Positions 57,748-64,000 of a stretch of DNA of 64,000 nucleotides are shown here, piece after piece. Each line of letters starts with the position of its first letter. Position 1 is the stretch's first letter. The notes below the pieces were generated by a model. It saw only the letters and a program-made list of their open reading frames with translations. It was not told the origin of the DNA and did not search any database. Source of the DNA: Sanguinoderma infundibulare (taxonomy: Eukaryota; Basidiomycota; Agaricomycetes; Polyporales; Polyporaceae). A program made the position numbers and the translations under genes. The stretch covers positions 682,001-746,000 of the forward strand of contig JAVLRN010000001.1 of the NCBI GenBank assembly GCA_032821775.1. The letters are read 5' to 3'.

Positions 57748-59781
57748 TTATAAGAGCCTCATGACTGCAATAGCTTCCACGTGGGCCGTCTGAGGGAAGA
57801 GATCGAGTCCGCGCAAACTGTCCAGGACATACTTTTTACCTCCTCCCTCCTTGGCCTTTGCCTCGCTCCTCTGCAGCATCTGACCAACATCCCGGGCCTG
57901 GGTATGCACGTTACAGCTGACATAGACGACGGTAGCGGCACCGAAGGCGACCATCTGGTCGATGAACCGTTCATCGGTACCCTTCCGTGGGGGATCGATG
58001 ATGAGCACAGTGCGTTCCCGAGGGAATTCCTGCACGGTTTCGAATATGTTCGCGGCGTCGCCGGCCATGAATGAGATCTTGTCGGCTGGGAGGGCGTTGA
58101 GCTCTGCATTGCGCTGTGCGGCACGAATGGATTCTGCCGAGAGCTCGATGCCGGAGACCTTGTCGAAGTGGGGTGCGAGCATGATAGAGAAGAGACCGCT
58201 CCCGCAGTACGCGTCGACGAGGTGGGTCGGCTTCGCGCTATCGTCTGCCGTGTCCATGGGTGGGAATACGACATCGCGGACGTATGAGGTGAGGGGCACC
58301 AGGGCAGAGTTGTTGTTCTGGAAGAAGGTACCAGCGGTGTACTCGAAGAGCATGTCGCCGACGCGTTCGCGCACGATGGCTTTCTGGTCAGTGACGCAAA
58401 CGTGGCCGTCTTCGTCTGCGTTGGAGCCGGACGCATCTTGCATGTCGTCCGCCGATGAATCAAGCGGAAGAGAGTCGCGAAAAAGGAGGGTCGCGCCGTT
58501 TTTGAACTTTGCGATGGTTCTGAAAATGATTTAGAACGCGTCGCCGTCGACGGGGGGAGACGGTGGAGACGCACTTGACGATGTTGTCCCTCACAGGGCC
58601 GAGGGCCTTGTTGATGGCCGGGGTGGCGATTGGGCAGTCCTATGGGGTGAATTAGACAAAGAAATTGGGGAGGACAGGAGCTTGTGCGCTGACCTCGATG
58701 TCCATTATATGTCTGGTACCAACTTGGTGAAAGCCGATCTTGAGCCAGTCGGGCTTGCCGTCTATGACGGGAGGATCACCACGCTTGTGGGCCTTTTGGA
58801 AGGAAAAGGGAGGACGTTGGAAATGAGGGGTTAGTTTGGTCCTGTAGCGATACTGGAGGGGAGATGGAATGGTGGGCTGAATGGGAGGGACGGATTGTGG
58901 GGATATGTCTGTATGTAACCGGTCAACGGTCGGTCGAAGGATGCGAGTAGTAAAACGCTGACCAGAGTAATTTTTGTAGGCCTCAAGGACGGTATTACGC
59001 TTGAGGTCGAGTTGGTGATCGTAGGAGAGCATCTTTGGAGGGAGAGAGGTTAGGAAAGTGGGACAGGTTGGGGATGAATGGGAGGTACCGACCTGATACT
59101 GGCAGCCGGCGCACTTGCCGAAGTACTGGCATTGTACTCGGGACATGTCCCTCCATTGTGGATTTGGATCGAGGATGTCGAGGAGGTCTGCATGGGAGTG
59201 TAGACGGGAATGTCGGTAAACACGGGCACGGATGCGTTCGGCGGGGAGGGAGAGGGGAGTGACGATGACCCATTTCCTGTCGTTTGAGTCGGCAATGGAG
59301 AGTGACTCGCCTAGAGAGGAAAAGTGATGAGAGGTTGTGCGAGAAAGGAGAAGAGGATGGGGGCTGATGTAACACAGCGGATGAGGCGGTAGTTTGTACC
59401 GGGGTTCTGGAATGGTGAGTACTGACCTGTGGAAGGGGAGATGCAGGATACGGTGAGGTCGAGGACGGTGGACTGGTCAAAGGGCGGAAGCCAGTCGAGG
59501 TTTTGGGAAGCGAGAGATTGGGCATAGTCTTGGCCAAGGAGGGCGACGACCTCTCTGGCAAGTATATCGCCAGAGGAGAAGGGCTCCGGGGGCCGGGGGG
59601 CCTTCTTTTTGTTCTTTTTGTGCTTCTTTGTCGTGCTTGGCGAAGTTTGAGAGTCAGCGGGCGCGACATGGATGGGAAGGGAGTCGGAAGGAACCAAGGG
59701 AGGGTGGTCGAGCCGTAGCCTCTTCTCCGGAGGTTGTGCGGAGGGAGTGGACGACCTGGAGCGAGGATGAGCGGTAGCCAT
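57748..59781 (-). CDS. TRM2: tRNA (uracil-5-)-methyltransferase TRM2
   Basis: It makes m5U54 (ribothymidine) in tRNA. The start ATG 59779-59781 gives a Ser/Lys-rich tail (SPSTTKKHKKNKKKAPRPPE), then a TRAM-like region split by introns (VLDLTVSCISPST joining RKWVIVTPLSLPAERIRARV). CQYFGKCAGCQYQ with later DCPIATPAINKAL gives a four-Cys set like the [4Fe-4S] site of RumA-type enzymes. The catalytic domain has FEYTAGTFFQNNNSALVPLT, HLVDAYCGSGLFSIMLAPHF (SAM site), VSGIELSAESIRAAQRNAEL, RTVLIIDPPRKGTDERFIDQ and TVVYVSCNVHTQARDVGQML, in which SCN holds the catalytic Cys. The end is DSLRGLDLFPQTAHVEAIAV with the stop at 57748-57750. An in-frame start near 59146 (MSRVQCQYFG) would lose the TRAM region and is less likely. 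Confidence 0.92.
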
Positions 59782-60200
59782 GGAGTGCAGTTGAAAACTG
59801 CGAAGAGAAGTTGAAAGCCCAAGGATGGATGGTGAGGACGATGGAAGGCAGGAGGCAGCGCACGGGCGGTGAATGGTGAGCAGATTGCTGCTGGTCAGCG
59901 GGCTGCTGGTGAGAGTGTTTGCGGTGCAAGTGACAAGAGAGAGACGATTACGACTTTTGCCATTGGGCACTCGCACTTGCACCCGCACTCGCCCCCGCAT
60001 TCCGCGCACAAGCTCAGGCGCCCCCGCGCATTTGCGAGATCGACGCGCTGCACGTGACGGGGCAAGTGACGCGCCTGGGCGGTTGATAGGAGGCGGAGGA
60101 GCGACTTAAGAAAGTGCAGACGGCTGCAGACGGCCGAGTGGTAGGTACTAGGAGCTGCCCTCGGCTTGCCTTGGCTCCATCCCTGTCCTTGTGCCCGAGC
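59782..60200. promoter_or_regulatory. Divergent promoter region between TRM2 and the CNNM/MAM3 gene
   Basis: 419 bases between the start codons. A frame continuous with MAM3 extends upstream to 60114 and could move its start 29 codons to the left, shortening the gap. No TATA box is clear. Confidence 0.35.
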
Positions 60201-62350
60201 ATGGTCCTGCCCGTCCTGCTGTCCCTCCTCACTCCTTCACTCGCCGTCCCCTCCGTCTTGTTCGACTTACCAGATGCATCCGACGAGCCTGGCGAGGAAT
60301 TCGGCTCCCCTGAGTTCTGGTACAAGCTCATAGTCAGCGTCGGCCTCGTCCTCGCCGGTGGCGTCTTTGCAGGGTCTGTCGTATTCCCCTTCTTCTTCTT
60401 CCACGCTTACTTTTATCTCCAGTCTCACCCTTGGCTTGATGGGCCTCGACGAACTCCACCTCCGCGTTCTCTCCGCCTCCTCAGACGACCCCAAGGAGCG
60501 CAAGAACGCGCAGAAAGGTACTCTTCTCCATCCTCCCCATATTCCTTCTCTCACTCGTTTTCAGTTCTTTCCTTGCTTTCCCGCGGTCGTCACTGGCTTC
60601 TCGTCGTACGTCCTCTCCCATCTTCTTCTACCTTCTCCCTTCTCACCTCCCTTTGGCCCATTCAGGTTCTATTGCTCGGCAATGTCGTACGTCTCGACAT
60701 CCTACTCCACATGTCCACCCTTCCCATCTTTCCCATAGATCGTCAACGAATCTTTACCCATCTTTCTAGACAGCGCCGTAAGCACCCTTCTTTCCTCCCA
60801 CCTCCTAGCTCACCCTCCTCTCTCCAGCTCGGCGGTGGCGTCGCTGCTATAGCTATTTCAACCACCATGATCGGTACGCTTCTTTCCCCCTTCTTTCACA
60901 CTTTCACCCACTTATCTTTCCCACAGTCATTTTCGGGTATGCCTCTTCCTCATCTCCGTCATAACACAACCTTCTGAATATCCCCTATCCCCGTCCCCTT
61001 CTAGAGAGTAAGTCTTTCTATCCCATCTACTCCACTATCCCTTATCTTTTCTTCCAGAATCATCCCACAGGCCGTCAGCGTCCGTTATGGCCTCAGAATA
61101 GGCGCAACCTGTGCTCCAATCGTTTTGGCCATGATGTACCTCTTCGGTCTGTCGTCGCCCTACTTGCTTACCGACCTATTAGTATTAATCTCCCTTTCTC
61201 CAGCACCCATCGCTTGGCCTATTGCAAAACTCCTTGACTACGTCCTTGGCCACAACGAGACCCATACTTACAAAAAAGCTGAACTTCGCTCTTTCCTTGC
61301 TTTCCACCGTCAAGGCGAGGAGCCCCTTCGCGACGATGAAATCAGCATCCTCAATGGCGTCCTCGAGTTGAACAACAAGAAGGTCGAACAAATCATGACT
61401 CCTATGCAGGTTGCTCACAAATATCTTTGTCCACTCGACAAGTCCTTACCTCGCCGTCTTCAGGACGTTGTCACAATCAGCGCAGATCGTGTATTAGACC
61501 ATGACACTGTCGACTACCTGTACGTCCATTCTCCTCTCACACACTCCAACGCTGACTGCTCCTCATCTCTTCTTCAGTTTACGCAGTGGCTACTCGCGCA
61601 TTCCCGTCCACAAGCCCGGTCATCCGCTTGCGTTCATCGGCATTCTCCTAGTCAAGACGGTAATCCCCTTCCTTGCTACTCGTACTAGTCCTAGCCCTCA
61701 CTGAGCTTTCAGTTGTCCGTTTACGACCCTTCCTCCTCTATCCCCGTTGCTGAACTTTCCCTTTCACTCCTCCCGGAAGCCCCTCCGACCATTAACTGTT
61801 TCCAGGCCCTCGATTATTTGTACGTCTCAGCATCCGATCCTGTCACATTTCATACTTACTCTCATTCCTACAGCCAGACAGGTCGCGCTCATCTCCTGCT
61901 ACTTAGCCGAACCCCCGGCGTGGAAGGTGGCGCCATCGGCGTGATTACCCTTGAAGACATCATCGAGGAGATTATTTCAGAAGAGATCGTCGACGAGACC
62001 GACCGTTACGAAGACAACGTCTCCAAGCGGCGCGCTTCCCGCATGAAAAATGCTGCCGTCATGAAAGGGTACATTCCCACCCTCTGTCGTGATATCTCAC
62101 TTGAACTGACCGATTTAGAATCGTCGAGTACCGTGTCGGTTGCGCACACTCGCTCCCTGAAGTCGGCGACCGTACACCGTTGCTTGGAAGCAGGAACCAA
62201 AGTCCGATGCCGATCACCCGACGTGCTGCACCCGATGGGATGCTGTCTAGCGTGTCTTCTAAGCCTGCCATTCATCGCCCTGGGTCCAACTTGAATCCTC
62301 AGTACGGGAGCGTTATTGTTGGAGGCCCACGGGAAAACGGCGAGGACTGA
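60201..62350 (+). CDS. MAM3: CNNM/MAM3-type membrane protein (DUF21 plus CBS pair)
   Basis: Related to yeast Mam3 and animal CNNM proteins, which affect magnesium and metal homeostasis. The start ATG 60201 gives a signal-like VLPVLLSLLTPSLAVPSVLF. Then come WYKLIVSVGLVLAGGVFAG, a spliced LTLGLMGLDELHLRVLSASS, GGGVAAIAISTTMI and a segment ending IPQAVSVRYGLRIGATCAPI, the DUF21 membrane region. CBS domain 1 follows KKVEQIMTPMQ with ISADRVLDHDTVDYLLRSGY and SRIPVHKPGHPLAFIGILLV, and domain 2 has GGAIGVITLEDIIEEIISEE. The last intron (GTACAT...TTTAG) joins MKG to IVEYRVGCAHSLPEVGDRTP, and the frame ends PQYGSVIVGGPRENGED at the stop 62348-62350. Introns are very frequent in the membrane part (60370-61120), so exact exon limits there are uncertain. 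Confidence 0.87.
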
Positions 62351-62536
62351 TTTACCCAAAGCTTAGGATGCGTTTATACAGTCTAGAGGCGCGTAATGGC
62401 CATCGGGATATCTGTAATTGTTTCAATGGATCCAATTTGTGCGGAGTGGTTGTGGCTGCCATAACAAATGCCATCGTCCTGTTTGAGGAATACGCGATGT
62501 GAGGCTTGATGCTACAATGCAGATCCCCGGGCTCGT

Positions 62537-64000
62537 TTATACGCCATCGGCGATAAGTCTCTGGGGTGCTTCGACCCAGCTCCTCCAAGTCTCCATGAAT
62601 GCGACGAGCTCTGCGCCTTCCACCACACGGTGGTCCGCTGACCAACTGACCCCGACCTTGAGCCTCCGCTCGCCCTGCCCGTCTCCTCTCTCAACATCCC
62701 ACACCCACTTTGCCCTTCCAATTGCCACAATTGCCACACCCCCACCAGGAATCAACACCGGCGTCGCGCTCTCAACCGCCCCAATCCCCCCAACGTTTGA
62801 CACGCTGACCGTCCCTCCCCTTTTGGGCATCTCCTTCGGCGTAAGCATGCACGGCACTTGGCGTCCGAGATGCGAGATGTGCTTGAGCTGCGACGCGAGC
62901 GCGTACACACTCTGGGTGTCGACCGCCTGGATCGTGGGCGTGTACAGGCCGGTTGGGGTGGAGAGCGCGATGCTGATGTCCGCGCTCGGGCGGAGGGTCA
63001 TCGTCGGCCTGCTGGAGCTCTCGGGGTCGGACCCGGACGCGATGGACGAGCGGAAGAGCGGCCACTCGTGCATCGCCTTTGCGAGCGTCTTGAGGAGAAC
63101 GGGGAGGTAGGTGAGACGGGTATAGTGGCCGGACGAGGGGACCTCTGGGGCTGCGGGAGGGGCATAGAAGGACGCAGGGGAGATGACTTGGGACGAGTGA
63201 GACGACTGCGCGGATGGCGGGAGGTAGTGCTTGGGCACGTGCGCGTCGAGAATGGGAAGTAGGTTGTGCAGTTCTGTAAGGTCGAGGCTTGAAGAGCAGC
63301 TGTGCAGCAAGTTAGCGGGAGTGGGACGCGATAGATAGTGATATTCAAGCATAATCCAGCATCATACCTGAATTGAGGAATAGTGAGGCTCTGTGTAAAC
63401 GGTGTTGAGCATTCCATACACAAACACTTGGCGACAAACAGACCTTCTCCATAGCTTTCCACATGTTGAACCGCGTACGGTTGAGCTCGACGGTGATGTC
63501 CTGACCGGGGACAACACGTGAAGCGTAGTGCGGGTGCGCGTTGTGAGTCGTCCCTTTCAAGAACGCGTCCACGTCGCGTTTCTCGATGCGCCCGTCCTTG
63601 CCACTTCCCGGTGCAAGATTATTCAGGTCGACGTTGCACTCGCGGGCGTAATGGCGCACAGAGGGGGTCGCGAGCACATCGCGAGCAAAGGCTCGGAATG
63701 TGCGATTGTCTTGTGGAACGTTTGGGTCCAAGGGATGAGGTCGGCGTGCTGGAGTTACTAACTCGCGTTGCTGCTGTGGAGAAACGTTAGCAGGAGGAGG
63801 AGACTGTGAGTGCTCCGGCGGAGTGTTGAGAACGTCATGTGGAGAATGAGGGGGGTCCGACTCGGGGGGAGCGAGGGGGTCGTCAGCTACTTGGATGGTG
63901 CATAGGTCCTGGCCGACCTTGGCTACGGCACCTTCCTCAACAAAGAGCTCCATGACGATACCGTCGAAGGGACTGGTGATTTCGACGCTGGCTTTATCGC
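62537..64000 (-). CDS. DBT: E2 subunit (dihydrolipoyl transacylase) of the branched-chain 2-oxoacid dehydrogenase; 5' end outside the window
   Basis: A mitochondrial enzyme core that transfers the acyl group from E1 to CoA in Val/Leu/Ile breakdown. The window edge falls inside the lipoyl domain. The minus strand begins DKASVEITSPFDGIVMELFV, in which Lys (codon at 63993-63995) is the lipoyl attachment site, and VGQDLCTIQVADDPLAPPES follows. A Pro/Gln-rich linker leads to the E3/E1-binding domain (RAFARDVLATPSVRHYAREC, DLNNLAPGSGKDGRIEKRDV). The acyltransferase domain is VVPGQDITVELNRTRFNMWK, then LPVLLKTLAKAMHEWPLFRS, TPTGLYTPTIQAVDTQSVYA, MLTPKEMPKRGGTVSVSNVG and VGVSWSADHRVVEGAELVAF, ending IADGV at the stop 62537-62539. 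The active-site motif reads DHRVVEG where DHR-x-x-DG is usual. VSNVGGIGAV without an extended TP/A loop, and IPQF, favour the branched-chain rather than the pyruvate enzyme. Confidence 0.85.

Overview
This window is nuclear DNA from a filamentous basidiomycete, most likely an Agaricomycete. Almost every gene is broken by short GT-AG introns of about 50-70 bases. The products are eukaryotic housekeeping proteins, and three genes look like decayed or lineage-specific Agaricomycete families. About 32 protein-coding loci lie on both strands with short intergenic gaps (often 80-300 bases). I could support no tRNA, rRNA, CRISPR array or intact transposon. Intron positions were read by eye from splice motifs and frame continuity. 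Where exact exon limits were worked out they are given; otherwise only the outer CDS limits are given.

Layout. 1-3562 (minus): 5' part of the meiotic MutS homologue MSH4, then the SWR1-complex subunit VPS72/SWC2. 3.66-10.6 kb is the least conserved stretch: a decayed P-loop NTPase (Crinkler/RHS-like), a small mitoribosomal protein, GET2, a large orphan protein and a SAM methyltransferase with two frame breaks. 11.1-22.6 kb (minus): the karyopherin KAP123, the nucleolar processome protein UTP22 and the ribosome maturation factor SDO1/SBDS. 22.9-28.2 kb (plus): a BAR-SH3 amphiphysin (RVS167/Hob1), a HAUS1-like augmin subunit and an AGE2-type ArfGAP. 28.3-39.6 kb: leukotriene-A4-hydrolase aminopeptidase, an SMN homologue, nucleoporin NIC96, a CHY zinc-finger protein, RNA polymerase I subunit RPA12, oligosaccharyltransferase subunit OST5 and the ER-shaping protein YOP1. 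41.0-51.3 kb: an UNC93-like transporter, RTF2, MED21, the mitotic-exit kinase DBF2/SID2 and phosphatidylserine decarboxylase PSD1. 52.3-64 kb: HEM3, NFU1, ALG1, TRM2, a CNNM/MAM3 membrane protein and the E2 subunit of the branched-chain 2-oxoacid dehydrogenase, whose 5' end runs off the window at the lipoyl lysine.

The genes do not form one pathway. Themes do recur: ribosome biogenesis (UTP22, SDO1, RPA12, KAP123, mL61-like), the ER and glycosylation (GET2, OST5, YOP1, ALG1), mitochondrial metabolism (PSD1, NFU1, HEM3, E2) and DNA or chromatin work (MSH4, VPS72, RTF2, MED21). Many neighbours are divergent pairs sharing 150-420 base promoters. I found no convincing undescribed multigene system. 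The most unusual signals are in gene structure: an 11-base internal exon in HEM3, coding first exons of 6 and 5 bases in KAP123 and the CHY gene, a probable GC-AG intron in OST5, tandem repeats in the DBF2 N-terminus, and frame decay confined to the accessory genes.
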